A DNA stretch of 64,000 nt from Desarmillaria ectypa (lineage: Eukaryota > Basidiomycota > Agaricomycetes > Agaricales > Physalacriaceae), in assembly GCA_030407005.1 (NCBI GenBank), contig JAUDYN010000010.1:124001-188000 (forward strand), given 5' to 3'. The position numbers and the translations under genes were made by a program. The notes below the pieces were generated by a model, which was given only the letters and a program-made list of their open reading frames with translations, was not told the DNA's origin and did no database searches. Of the stretch, positions 33,144 to 45,209 are shown one piece after another. Position 1 is the stretch's first letter, and each line of letters starts with the position of its first letter.

Positions 33144-36100
33144 CTACAGAGGACCGTACCCGCCCATCCCGCTCGGATGAGGGCGGTCAACCATGTGATG
33201 GATGGCCCCGATGGTGGAAACTGTCCTAATACTATCTTCAGTCGTCGAGCCTTCAATCGTCGCAGGCGCAGTGACAAACGACGCAGCAGCCGTGCTGATG
33301 TCCGGACGGCTGCTGGTGCTCAACGCACCCTCGCTTTCCCGCGGCCTAGGCGTGAAAACGGACGGCGGCGAGAGAGAACTAGCACTCATATATGGCTGCT
33401 CCGTCGACGTCCTACCGACGGATAGCTCTGAGCGCGACTCGATAGGTACATTCCTCCCGGGATCTTCATGCGAGGACTCACTCTCCGAGTCCCTCTCGAT
33501 GACCGGCGACGGCTGTTGCCCACGAAGGTACTCGCGTGGAGGCGCTTCCTCATACACCTCTATCTCCTGCTGCTGCTGCTGAGCCCTGCGCTCTCTCATC
33601 TCCTGCCTCTGCCACGCCATCGGATGCCCAAACGTCCAATTCTCACCACCGCTCCCACTCGGGTCCGTCGAGCTCCCCGAACGAGAATGCGTCACCGACC
33701 CCGGATCTTCCTCCAGACGGGCCATCGACGAGTCCGCCCGCGCGCGCTGGACGAGCTCGAGGCTCGTCGCGCTGATGTTGTGCATCAGTGACTGGGCGCG
33801 GGAGCGAACGGCGGATAGGGAGCGCGAGGAGGAGGAGCCGCTCTGGGAGTTGGACCGGGATATAGAGCCGGATCTGGAGCTGGTGCGGTGTGATGGTGTG
33901 CTTGGTCGAGGGCGTAGAGGTATGAATGGCATGCGGGGACTTGAGCCGGATGGCTCGAGTGTCAATAGACCGACGATATCCTCGCTTTCTGCTGCTGCTT
34001 CGGGTTGGTCTAGTGTATCCCCTTGCTCGATCCCCTCATCATCCCCCTCCAAATCTGAACTCGATATCGCTGGTTGAGGTTCCCCGAACGAAGGTGCGAG
34101 GCTACTGCCCGTTCCGGTCCTCGTTCTAGGGTGTCCTGACCTCGGGAAACTGATGGGGCTGTTGGGGGAAGAAGGGACAGAGGAAGAAGTGCTGGTCCCT
34201 GCCCGACTCCGATTAGGATGCCTCGGCGGCATGGGGATCGCCCCGGTTTGCAGGCTCCTGGGACTCGCAGCATCAGAACTAGTGCTATAATGCGATCGAG
34301 GAGAATGCGAGTCGGAAGATTCAACGTTGCTCGTCGACTGCGAGATATGCGACTGGACAGACTGCGCATGGGAATGGGGTGGCGAGCCGTGTGAAGCAGA
34401 GGAGAGGCTCGTCCCTCTCGTCGGTTTACGGAACTGGAAGGGATATCGGGAGGAAACGGGGTGTCCCAAGCTCGACATTGACCCTGATGCGCGTCCTGAA
34501 GAACGTCTGTCGCAGCCAACGACGCCTAGCTCTGCGTGCCCGACGTCTTCTTCCTCCTCTTCCTCGTCGGCATCATCGCTAGTCCCACTGGTCTCTTTCT
34601 CTGTGGTTACCTTCTCTTCGCTCGGTAGGGATGGAGAAGGCGGGAAGGGCACCTTCTCATCATCTGAGGATACCTGAGCGGCCTTGGTCGTGAACGGATA
34701 GGGCAGTTCCCTCAGTGGGCCTCCTGAAGTAGACGGTTCTCCCACCAACTCGGGCGACGGTTCTCCTTTCGGACCTCTGAAGAAGTCGTCGGTGAGAACA
34801 CCCCGCCGTGTGGGAGGCACTGTACTACTCCCCAGACCAACAGCAGCCATGATCTGGTCCATCCCCTCAAAAGGCTCCGGTGTATCTCCCAGTTCCTTCT
34901 TGCGAGGACGTGTTCTTGTGAGGCAAAAGTCATATGCTTCCTGGATACGTGTTTTAGTACATTCTCGCCAACTCCAGGGTAGCGCGTCAGCGAGTGTTGG
35001 ATTGTCGCTGTAAACTGAAATGGTTTTCTCAGCGTCCTCTTCTTCCCATCGATCTCGTGGACCACAAATTCCGGCACAGCCATGACCACTGACTGCCCAC
35101 AGACCGATCCTAAGAATGAAAGATGTGTATGTTAATCATCGATTCAGGTATGAAGAAATACACGCTACCAGCTGAAGAGCAATACTAGTGTTCGCCACAC
35201 CGTCCAAACAGCGTTTGCAATTAGCACCCCACGTGCATAACCAGTCAGCGCTCCGTCACTACGAAAAAAGGTACGGTCCCGGTTATTGATGTCTGAATCA
35301 GCAAGTAGAACCTCTCCGGCTTGGGGCTCCCAAAACTCCAGGAGCAACGCTAGAGAGATCGCTGCTCGAGGTAGGAGAAGGGCAACCGTCGGGAGATTTT
35401 GAGCATAAAACCAGAACGTCTCAGCAATGCCGTCACGGATGCTGCCGAAGCTTCCTCGGAAGGCGGAATAGCGCAGGTAGTGTAGGAAACAGAAATTACG
35501 GAAGGATAAGATGGATACGAAATTGAAGGCTGGTGATGAGAGGTATATGGGATATATGGAAGGGCGTTTGACGCGCCATCGACGGACGAAAGAGTATAAG
35601 AGTTCATATACAATGAAGATGCCGGCGACTTGGAGGAACCAGCAGAGGATATAGGCAGCTGCGCCGAAAGCCCAGTTTTTTCCAGAGCCGGGAACGCCGG
35701 GATTGGGGTATTTGGCCACCCTAGAGTGATTAATACGATCAGCGTACTAAGATGATCGAATGGAGGAAGATGCTCACTGAATAATTATGAATACAGCATT
35801 GAAATCGAAGAAAGTCTGAAGGAAGAGATGGGCGAAGATGAATAGACGAAAGATATAAAAGTAAACGCGAGCAAAGGGGGAAGGGTTTCGTAAGAGGTCG
35901 ATATTGAGGCCTCTTGAACGAAATTTTGGCTGGAATCCACGGGTTGGTAGATCGGTGGAAGAGAAGATAGTTGGTGAAAGCGCAGCACCAGTAGCTCGTG
36001 ACCAGACACGAGGATTACTCCCTACTCGTGTATGATCGGTTGGCACACGTCTCTCCTTTTCATCTACACCATATACCGAATCCTGCATACTCACTATCCT

Positions 36101-36415
36101 CACAGACCGAGGCGTAGCCCTCCTTCCACCAAGGTACGACGACGGCGGGTGAGAACTCGGTCCTGCTTCTTGTACGGTACCAACGTCCATCGTGGAAGAC
36201 CGAACTGTCGAGGCCGGAGCAGGGGGTGGAGGTCGCTGTGGAAGCCATTCCGGGTATCCCTCCGAGTCCATCCGGTGAGGAGAGGTATTCTCAGAGTGGT
36301 CGTTGTCGCCACGGGTATCTGCAGGGGACGTCGAGACTCCTGGAGACGAAACCGACGTCATCGTCTCAACCTGGTCTGGTGGTTGAATTCGTAATAATCG
36401 TGAAATGAATCGCAT
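33144..36415 (-). CDS. Large membrane protein with disordered Ser-rich tail (3 exons)
   Basis: The exons on the complement are 35778..36415, 35169..35720 and 33144..35109, with introns of 57 and 59 nt; the phases close and the product is 1051 aa. The ATG at 36415 is used; an alternative at 36361 would lose 18 residues. The order is: 170 residues of Ser/Pro-rich soluble sequence; hydrophobic helices from about 185 to 410, including 'VYFYIFRLFIFAHLFLQTFF', 'AAAYILCWFLQVAGIFIVYE', a mid-section with PTVALLLPRAAISLALLLEF, and 'NAVWTVWRTLVLLFSWIGLW'; then about 600 residues of disordered tail with an acidic run (DDADEEEEEED), dense SRSGS/SQSGSSSSRS phospho-site-like text and a short poly-Gln. I do not recognise the family. 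The fit of three exons into one frame strongly supports a real gene. Confidence 0.8.
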
Positions 36416-38685
36416 CGGGAAAGTCAGTATGGATATCAACAGAGTGGTAGGATGCAAACGAAAAGAAGAAGAAAGGGGAGACGTTAAACAGCGTAAAAAT
36501 TTCGTAGGTTTCGCGTGACGATTTTTTTGTGGGATTTTTTTTTTTTGGGGGGGGGGAAGAAATTATTTGGGACGTCGCGTCTCGCGCGCTAACTGGGCTC
36601 AACCAGTGAAGGAGGAACGCGCGAGCCTCGTGGAGGATGTGAAGGCAGCCTCGTGTCCCTTGGTGAACGTGAGGGAGAGAGACGAGCCCAGGGCAGGGCA
36701 GGACAGGCGACGTTCCAGAAACGAACCATCCAGATAACCGGCCGCTTACCGCGTTTAGGCAATTTCAACAGTCCCTCCTTCCCATCCGAATAACCCCCGC
36801 TTACGGCTTACAATGCCGAGAGCCGAGAACGAAGGGTCCAAGGGGTGATAACGAGATGGAAGAATGGAAATTAGGTGAGCTAGAAGGTTGGAAGAAGAAA
36901 GAAAAAAAAAATTGGGAAAAAAGAATGGAATTTGGTGGGGTTTTGATATATGGAATTGAAAGGAGCGGCTCGACGCTGCTTGGGTGGTGGTTAAAGGGAA
37001 AGTTATAAGAGCGATCTGATGGTTCGGCGTTGCCATGAGTCCCCCCCCCGTGGTTGGCCCTGACGCACCCTGATTCTCATTCCCTAGTTGAGTACGGTAA
37101 TACAGCAGTGCCAATATAATACCAGTATCAGGTGGGCGTCAGAATATAGGATGGATACCCTTCATCATCTCCGGCAGGTACAATTTCGGGGGGAACGTGG
37201 GATCCCTGCGGCGTGCAGGCAGCCAAGTCGTGGGGGTGCGTCCATCGCGTTGTCCCTTGTCAACGCCTCGGTTTATACAGAAAGCTAATCTTGTGGTGAT
37301 AATAGATGATGATCAGTGTCAACGTAAGACGACCCTGTCGAGAAACTTCACTATGGGGTTACGTACACTTACGGGACGCCCAAAAGCGTTCTAGTTGTAT
37401 ACATAGCAAAGCCATACAGTTCACAGCCTATAGGCCACGATCCTGAATCCAAGGCCAAACCTTTTTTTTTTTAAAAAACCTGCAATTGCTTTTCATCTTC
37501 ATCGCTTTCATTTGTTGGCGTCGTCGCTGGATAAATTTCCTCGGTTCCGAGCTGTTTGTTGTGGGGAAGACAGGACATAAAGTCAACACTACTTCTAGAT
37601 AGGAACCAGGAACATGACGACGATGGGGTGAAAACCGCGGAGGGCCATCAGATGGCCGTGGATTGCCGGTTGATATATATGTGCGATCCGAAAAGGATTC
37701 ATTCATTCTTTACCTGGAGTAGTGTTGCTACGACTCGGCTTATTATTGACTTGACGCCAAACAAATGGAAGTACAGGAGGAGTCGATACACTGCTGCCGA
37801 TGCTGCTAATAAGTGAATGCGGACATCAGATTAGTCCGACTCGAGTTTCATGAGACTCACGGTTTATTTGAGAAGCGTCTATTGGCATACGGCCCGCAGC
37901 GGGAAGAGATACACACACCCTTGGACATATACCGAGATATTGCCCACCTTTGAAGATTGAAGTAGATATTCAATGTTCAAGTCGAGCGCGTGCTGATCAT
38001 GCCGGTCCGATATCCGAGCCGGCTGTCCTCGGCCCGATCTTGAAACATTTTTGAGACTTGGTGCGGTTGAGTATTGACGCGGACATCTCAGTCATAACGT
38101 CTGTTAGCATACTAGTAAGTCATGCAAGATCCTGCGGTGGAGATATTCTTAGGCCTTTTTTTTTTTTTCTTTTCTCCCGACGGCGACGTTAGTCCACTAG
38201 CTTGTTTCGTTCTTCAATATTCAATGTGTATCTCCGGTAAATGCGTGTTTCCGGAGAACTCGGATAGACACCTCTAGAGTCCAGAAGGGTGTATTGGTAA
38301 GGTCATGTGTTTGAAAAAGTTTGTCGGTCTGCTTAGTACTCTCTGAAACTTGCTTCTCCTCGTGAGCGGTGCATGAGGGTTATTGGCACGGGATGATTGT
38401 GTATAACGGCAGAATATGTAGTCCCTTTCCCTATACATCTGGCAATATAAAACAATAATTTGAAATGGGCGGACGACGGTGGGAGAGGAATATGTAGCGA
38501 AGGCGATGGAACAGGGAGAGCGTCGGAAAGTAAGCGGAGGGGTGTCGATGAGATATTTGGTACACAATGGATGGGCGAGCACATGGCCTTGCGAAACCTG
38601 CGTAGGGGGCCATGGTGCTCTACGGGATGAAAGAGTAGGAGCATCGGGTCCTCCAGATTTTAACTGGAAGGTAGATGGAATTTGT
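36416..38685. other. Intergenic, no recognised gene
   Basis: The left end is the promoter of the large membrane protein, with G- and T-rich runs near 36530..36560. Frames at 36755..37114, 37428..37706 and 38274..38759 have no domain and show biased composition. Poly-T tracts occur near 37460 and 38156..38170. Confidence 0.4.
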
Positions 38686-39087
38686 CTACTTCTTCGACGC
38701 CAGCACGAATGCAAACACCAACGCGATGAGCGCCACCAAAGATGCAGTGATAATGACAATGAACGCCCGCGCCACCGGATAATTCCCCCCCGGCAAAGCT
38801 CCCTGTATCGAAAAGTACCTCGTCATACCAACGCCCAGGATCCCGAGCGACAGTATAACAGCCGTGGCGCCCAGCGGGCGGGCATAGCCGTGCGCTGCTC
38901 CGCTCGTCGGCGAAAACGTGGTCTCATTGGACGTCGTGCGCGATGAGAGGGAGAATAGCTGGACGAGAGCGACGCCGACGGAGGCGAGGACGAGAGAGGT
39001 CCGTACGTATGCGAGGAAAGTCCTCTCCGAGGCAAGGTGGTCTCTCGCGACGGACCCGTTGTTTTCTAGCGTCAGGCTGATACGCAT
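38686..39087 (-). CDS. DUF202 family small membrane protein
   Basis: A single-exon gene of 133 aa starts at the ATG at 39087; the frame extends upstream but that part is Arg-rich and noncoding-like. Residues about 8-35 hold the DUF202 signature: 'ARDHLASERTFLAYVRTSL' with the conserved Arg, Glu, Arg-Thr. Three membrane helices follow: about 28-48, about 71-92 with 'AVILSLGILGVGMTRYF', and 107-130. The domain also occurs as the membrane part of VTC polyphosphate polymerase subunits (Vtc1) and in bacterial YidH. Fungal stand-alone members are of this size. It is probably in the vacuolar or plasma membrane; the role is not established. Confidence 0.9.
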   Translation of the reverse strand: MRISLTLENNGSVARDHLASERTFLAYVRTSLVLASVGVALVQLFSLSSRTTSNETTFSPTSGAAHGYARPLGATAVILSLGILGVGMTRYFSIQGALPGGNYPVARAFIVIITASLVALIALVFAFVLASKK

Positions 39088-39717
39088 GGTGCTGAGCAAA
39101 GAGGAGCAATTCCGAATGTTACGTCCGTTTTCCGTTTTCAGGTCGTGAATTCCGAATACTGGTGCGTCGTTGTCGTTGTAGCATCGTATAGGATGGCATG
39201 TTTCTTTTTTTCGTCGTCGTCGTCGTGGTGGACGTTGAGGTTGAAGATGTGGATCAGGAACGGAATTGGAAATCCGTGTCTTGTTCGCTTTTCTCCGTTC
39301 GACCATCATCGCATGGCATATTCTCAGCGGCTTCTTTCCCTGCGTTGATGGCCCCGGTTTCGCTCTGGAGGCGCTATAAGGTACGTTGCTACTTTTTGCT
39401 GGGCTGCTCTACCGCGAGATAGACAGCTTTGTCGAATTATTCTGTAAAATCGACAAACTACTCGGAGCATCGGCGACACTCTGGGCATTAGAAGCTGAAG
39501 TATTTCGAGTGCAGCACAGTCAAGGTGCAGGGTCACAGTAGTGATGTTTCTTATTTAATGAGCCTGACCCGGCTTACTGAGCTTGACTTTAATTTCTCGG
39601 AGCCTTTGCTTCTCGTCAGTTGCAACGATATTCTCTGGCTTATCGTATCATTTCCACGAGCGAACATGCACGACGTCTTCGTCTGCACGACCAAGATACC
39701 ATTCTGTCCTATTTGAG
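39088..39717. other. Intergenic, contains one 'MSLTRL' fragment
   Basis: The plus-strand stretch 39548..39590 matches the module repeated at 25.6-25.95 kb. No intact gene is present. Confidence 0.4.
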
Positions 39718-40377
39718 GGACCACGACACTTCTTCAGGCGTTGTACGAAGATCCACTGCGGATACCTTTTGGAAGGCCAAATAAGCGTCGCGCGTCGCGG
39801 TGGTCACGCCCTCGAGCATGCCTCACCCAACGCACCACGACTCGCTCTTTTCAAGACGTCCCACAGCACTGCAAATGGCAACATTCCTTCTCCAATCGTC
39901 GCCTGAGCCAGAGCAGGATAGTGACGGGATGCCGAGAAGTGATGGTGTTGTATCACGGGTTCGCGTTCACCACTTCTTTTCCGACATATACTTACGTTAT
40001 ACAGTGCAGATACGCTGTTCCCAACGCTGTCAAAGATTACAGTCATCGGTGATTAATCCGGCACGTCGTTCACGGAATATCAACACGAACACACCTCTTT
40101 TAACAGCCGGAAAATACAGGGAATACACGTACTTGGATCCATCGTGTGCTCTCAGACTCAGGGACGCTTCGCTGGGAGAACACGGAGATAAGGATTGATT
40201 ACTACTCAAGCGCTGAGTGATCTGATGACTCCCAATCGCCGGATCGACCTTGACCTTTCGATGGCGCCTTAAAGGTATTCTTTAGGGAGAAATGGCTGGT
40301 ATAACTCCAAACTGCGTATAGATGACATATCTACCGTAATGTGCCGCAGATCTGTGAATCTAGCAATGCTGACCGAA
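39718..40377 (+). repeat. Dead 5' copy A of the dynamin gene
   Basis: This is the first of two roughly 660-bp units that repeat the promoter, exon 1, exon 2 and flanking intron of the dynamin-like gene at 41208. It keeps CCTCGAGCATGCC (promoter block), an exon 1 remnant with GAGCCAGAGCAGGAT and ATGCCGAGAAGTGATGG, and the sequence corresponding to the start of the P-loop. There the Gln codon CAA has become TAA (40054..40056). Exon 1 is shortened relative to the functional copy. Confidence 0.8.
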
Positions 40378-41038
40378 GGACCAAGACACTTCCTCAGGCG
40401 CTGTCCGAAGCTTGGAAGGCAAAATAGGCGCCGCATTGTGATATGGTCGCATGCGATATAAGAACCCTCGAGCACGCCTTGGCTGGTTGCCTGATTCGAA
40501 GACGCCGAGAAGTGATGAAGCTGTATCGTGCCTTCTCAGGCGCCAGGTTGTGTATTCGCCATCTCTTTTCGACATATGCTTACATTGCCATCTGTCATGT
40601 AGTGCTGTTCCCAAATATTATAGCCATTCGCCGTTAATCCAGCACGTCGTTTATTGAATACCAATACGAAAGTCATACTGATTCACGTTTTTTGAACAGC
40701 CGGGGAGTACAAGGAATGTACGTACTTGGATACTCGATCGTGATTGCTCTCTGGATCTATCATTGAAGTTCTGCGCTCTCGCGGACTCAGGGTGGCTTCA
40801 CTGGGGGAAAAATCGATGAATACAGACAAAGAACAATGAAGAATAAAAGACTTGCTAAATCGGGACAACCGTTCAGCGCCATCTGATGACTCTCAACCAC
40901 CGGATCCATTTTGGCCTCTCGAGGTATGGCCAAGATGTGGAATACTTTCTTATGGGAAGTATAGCTCGTATAACCTCAACTGCGTACTTACCATGACATG
41001 CAACAGATTTGTGGAATTCGCCAATGTTGCTCAATTCC
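40378..41038 (+). repeat. Dead 5' copy B of the dynamin gene
   Basis: The second repeat unit starts 660 bp after copy A (CCAAGACACTTCCTCAGGCG at 40381 against CCACGACACTTCTTCAGGCG at 39721). It retains a TATA-like GCGATATAAGAACCCTCGAG. More of exon 1 is deleted than in copy A, and the P-loop Gln codon is again TAA (40634..40636). Confidence 0.8.
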
Positions 41039-41144
41039 AGGGGGACCGTAACAGCTTTTTCGGGTGCTTCGTTAGTGTACAGCAGGTGCTGTGCGACGCC
41101 TCGAGGGAAAATTAAGCGCCGTGTACCGTGATGGCCACACGGGG

Positions 41145-41152
41145 TATAAAAA
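41145..41152 (+). promoter_or_regulatory. TATA box of the dynamin-like gene
   Basis: TATAAAAA lies 56 bp before the predicted ATG at 41208, inside the block conserved among the three repeat units (GGTATAAAAACCCTCGAGCA). Copy B has ATATAAGAACCC at the same place; in copy A the box is lost. Confidence 0.65.
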
Positions 41153-41207
41153 CCCTCGAGCACGCCTCAGCTCTTTCCTTCCCAACGGCCACCACCCCCA
41201 CCATCAG

Positions 41208-44047
41208 ATGACATCCATGGCGAAACGTTTCGGGCGCCGGAGTACTGCCAATGGCTCTACGAATGACACCAATCCTCCTCCTCCTCCTCCGCCAGACTCA
41301 CCACCGTCCGAGCCAGAGGAAGACGGCGCTACCATCCCGATCAATCAGACGGAATACGCTCGGAGATGCCGGGAAGTTATGGAGCTGTATCGCGCTCTTC
41401 ACGAGCTAGGGTTCGTGTTCGCCGTGGCTCTTTGACATGTGCTTATCATGCCCTTCTGCGATGCAGCGCGGATCGGTTGTTCCCGACCTTGCCCAAGATC
41501 ATCGTCATCGGCGGTCAATCCAGTACATCGTTTCTTAAATATCGATACGGAAGTCAAACTGATGCACCTCTTTGAACAGGCGGAAAGAGCTCGCTGGTGG
41601 AAGCGGTTTCTGGTGTACGCTTATGTCTTTCACTTGCCCGCCACATTCCCTCACTATCATCTAGATCAATGTACCCAGGGACAGCGGCACTTGTACCAGG
41701 TAAATAACCTCTCAGACTTTCCTTGCATAATCTCACTCCTTTGCAAGGTGCCCTATGGAATGCATCATGCTCAGTTCATCGTCGATCTGGTCGTGCACTA
41801 TTTACCTCAACTTCAAGTACGCGACAGACGGGAGCGAACTCGACGTCCCGAACAAAGTCCAGTTTGGGCCTGTTATCACCAAAAGGGATATGGTCGAACT
41901 GTGGCTCCGGCGTGCCCAAGCTGCGATTCTCTGTCCTCATTATCCCAATGAGAATTTCATGAGCATGAGTACGGTGGACCTCCGTAATCTTACTACGACG
42001 GACCCGCAGATCCTATCCTTCTCGAGAAATTACGTCCAAGTCGAGTTAAGAGATCCCAACTTGACGGATTTGTCTTTTGTGGATCTTCCGGGTGAGGTCA
42101 CTCTTATCTTTGTGTTCGAATACTAAATATTGCCTTTGCAGGAATTATTCACAATGCTGATGAAAATATTATCAAGCTTGTTCACGATTTAGTCGTTTCC
42201 TATATCGAAGAATCGGAGAATACGATTGTTCTCATAACGATTCCTATGAGTGGTGCATTTTTATTTGTCTGACTTCAAGTGTATCCTTCTCACGTCTGCA
42301 TCTATAAGACGATATTGAGATGCAAGCAGCGGTGAAGCTCGCAAAGTCTCGGGATCCCAACGGTGATCGTACAATTGGTCTGGATATTTGCTCTGCTACC
42401 TCTATGACCAGTCCTAATTGTTCCTACAGGAGTCTTGACTAAGCCAGACATGCTCACAACAGGCGCCTCTGGTGCGCGTGAGAAGTGGAGAGAGATCATT
42501 CTTGGGCAAGATCAGAAACACAAGCTTAAGCACGGATACTATTGCGTACGTCTCCCGGACGACGACGAGCGTAAGCGCAATATCTCTCGAGAGGAATCCC
42601 TAACGAGGGCCAAACGATATTTCGAGCGCACCTCTCCATGGAAAGAGTTTCCCAACCGTAGTCGTTTCGGCGTACCTGCGCTTGTGCATGATATCAGCCG
42701 ACTTTTGGTCGGGCTTATCGAGAATTAGTATGTGCTCTATTCTTTCTCTATGCCTGGGCTTATCCCCGTTTCTGGGATAGTATACCGACCCTGAAACGAA
42801 GCGTCGACGAACTCCTCACTAGTGACAGAGCAGAATACGACGCTCTTCCTCCAGTACCGCCTACCCATGAAGCATGGTCCCAGATTATCATTCTCATCCA
42901 TCAGTTCTGCGTTGATGTCAAAGCGGCCATCGAGGGCAAGGACGAACACAAGGGTCTCGTACAGCAAAACCGCGCTAGGTACGAGCAGTTCAAGCACGAT
43001 ATCCTCAGGACTTGCCCGAACTTTCGGCCGTTCGAGGATAAGACCCGGTATCGGGATCCGTATTTCTTGGATGAAGGGTTCCATGGAAAGGACAACCCGT
43101 GGATCCATATGATGGCGTCTGAGTACGTGATGGATATCAAGGACGTGAGGGGAGAGATCGAGAAGTGAGTGCTCATCCCTCCAGCTTCTACCGTGCTCAG
43201 CTCGCCTCCGTAGATGCACCTCGTGGGAACTTCCTGGTGAAGTTCCGTTGGAAACGACGCGCAGACTCATTGAGCGCTTCACGAAGGAGTGGCCTGACCC
43301 TTCTGTGAGATGCTTCGACACTGTGTACAACACGTCGTCGGTGTACATTCAGGAGTTGGTTGCGCAACGTTTCGGACAGTTTAAGCCTCTAGAGATGCGT
43401 ATTAGGTTCGTTGCTTGTGTTTTTTACCGCTTGATCTGAAGCTTTACGTCTGCGCAGAGCACTTGTGCGGGCTCAAATGGAGACGTGCAGGAGCGAGGCT
43501 CTCGTCATACTTGGCAAGGCCGTGAAGCTGGAGACGTCACCCGTCTTTACTCAAGTACCGCATTACTCGATGGAGCGCTCCCAGTGGTTCAAGCGGTTTT
43601 ATAGGGTCTATACGAGTCCTAACAGTTATAGTATACACCAAGCAAGTCCTGATAATACCTACCTTGCAAATACGACCCTACCTTTTCCAGCTCGCGAGAC
43701 AACGGAAGACGAAGAAGCGCTGCTCGTGATGGCCAAGGTCCGAGCATACTTTGAGCTGGCGTACAAGGTCCGTCTTTGGCTTAACCCGCCCTTTCCTTCG
43801 CTGACACTTGACCAATATCTAGCGATTTGTCGACAATATCCCGCTTACTATCGAGCATGAGCTACATCAAACTCTGCTACCTCGCTTGTCGGAGAGTCTC
43901 ATCAAGGATATGGGAGGGCCGGGTGCCAGCGAGAGGGCTAAGGAGCTGCTGTCAGAGGATCCAGAAATCGCATTGAGGAGGAGTGCCTTACAAGATAGAA
44001 TCGCCAGGCTGGAGGAGATCAGGAGAAGGCTCTATGCCTTTGGGTGA
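41208..44047 (+). CDS. Dynamin-like GTPase (12 exons)
   Basis: The predicted exons are 41208..41410, 41467..41522, 41580..41614, 41665..41699, 41748..42091, 42142..42252, 42309..42377, 42430..42727, 42781..43164, 43214..43405, 43458..43767 and 43823..44047. All 11 introns are GT-AG (48-57 nt) and all phases close, giving 753 aa. The G domain is complete: P-loop GGQSSGKSS at 83-91 (split by intron 2), switch region 'INVPRDSGTCTR', G3 DLPG at 222-225, and G4 TKPD at 288-291. The middle/stalk region follows, with a C-terminal GED-like segment ('ALQDRIARLEEIRRRLYAFG'). No PH domain or membrane helix is visible, so it resembles the Mx/Vps1-like group expanded in mushrooms. It probably self-assembles on membranes using GTP. 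The N-terminal 40 residues are Pro-rich. Confidence 0.95.
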
Positions 44048-44933
44048 ATTCAGAAATGCATTTATTCTCTGTATATCTACGCTGTATCATTTCGAACACT
44101 TGAACAACATGTCGTCCCTTCCGGTATCGACTTGCGGCTCCGGAGACAGGCCCGGGAATATCACATCGGCTCTCATTTGGAAATCGGATCCGCAGTCTTG
44201 ATGATCGCGGGGTCGACGGCAAGCGGTAGGACGCAAGGAGGATGCTTTGCTTCGATTCCGCACCTTTGGCTTGGGAAAAAAAAGGACCCGCCTACTACCT
44301 CTCGTCGGGTAACGTCGCATGATCGCTGTGGGGTCTTGTAACAGTGCTAGATGTGACGCGAAACTGCGAAGAGGTCTTGCCTAAACGTCGTGCTAGGACT
44401 ACCCTAGTCATTAAGCCAGGAAGAAGCAACGGTAAGCGCGAAGAGACCTGTAATCTATTCTTCGCGAACTTTCAACGACACCGTCTTCCGCGCCTCTTTC
44501 CTAAGGCTCGAATTTGTTGTGCCGTTGTTGGACGCCCTTTAGAGAGCTGCCGTCGACAATCGGATTCGACAGCTTTGAGAATTATTGTTGAGATGAAGGA
44601 AATGTGAGAGTCAAGGAGAAGACATGATGACAAGAGCGAAAAGGGAAGAATTAAAGTACGGTTAATAAGTCTGCTAGACTTATTAGCTGTTAGTTATTAA
44701 CATAAAGGTAGTACTGCCACGCACTGGAACCCACATCAACAGGTCCACTGCGTTGGACCACTATACGGGAGTATATCAACATTTGTGATGCTATGCCTCT
44801 CGCGTTTGATGGAGTAATGTGTACCAATATCGTATAGCATCATACATTTCACTTATCCCCTCCCATACTCTCCGTGTGTGTCGCACACGCCAATACACCT
44901 CCTAACATATCATTCGATCCACCGGTAGACGCA
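44048..44933. other. Intergenic, no recognised gene
   Basis: Several short overlapping frames (44087..44320, 44344..44607) have no domain. The second half is AT-rich with TTAATAAGT/ACTTATTA-like inverted text near 44660..44700. Confidence 0.35.
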
Positions 44934-45209
44934 ATGCCGGCACAGGATCCACTAGTTGGAGTTATATATGATGACGATGCGCACTTTACGGCTCGATATG
45001 TGGATCCAATGAAGCAAGTATGGTTTAGCGATGGAATAGTGACAGGAAGGTCTGCCCGACTAGAAAGTATGCTGGATAATGTGAACTTGATGCATGACCC
45101 GACAGGAAAAGCCAGAGATGCATTCTTATACGTACCAGTAAGAATTGGGTTTGGTCTGATGGGAGCAATAGGAGGCAAGGGATGGGTTTGTGGCGGAATG
45201 GTATTTTGA
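44934..45209 (+). CDS. Orphan ORF with 'HFTAR' motif (fragment?)
   Basis: A 91-aa frame from the ATG at 44934 (open further upstream only from GTG). It reads 'VGVIYDDDAHFTARYVD', then 'VWFSDGIVTG' and 'KARDAFLYVPV'. The spacing of a His in HFTAR with a following W-(F/Y)-x-DG resembles the C-terminal catalytic-His part of ubiquitin-hydrolase-like or mobile-element proteins seen repeatedly in mushroom genomes. Alone it is far too short to be such an enzyme, so it is probably a fragment. The family assignment is a guess from motif resemblance only. Confidence 0.4.
   Translation: MPAQDPLVGVIYDDDAHFTARYVDPMKQVWFSDGIVTGRSARLESMLDNVNLMHDPTGKARDAFLYVPVRIGFGLMGAIGGKGWVCGGMVF

Noticed and set aside
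33775..34519. Frames opposite or overlapping the disordered tail of the membrane protein
   Set aside because: Repetitive Ser/Arg coding sequence leaves all frames open; only the spliced minus-strand frame joins to the membrane exons.
38274..38759. 161-aa minus-strand frame near the DUF202 gene
   Set aside because: It partly overlaps the DUF202 coding region in another frame and has no domain.
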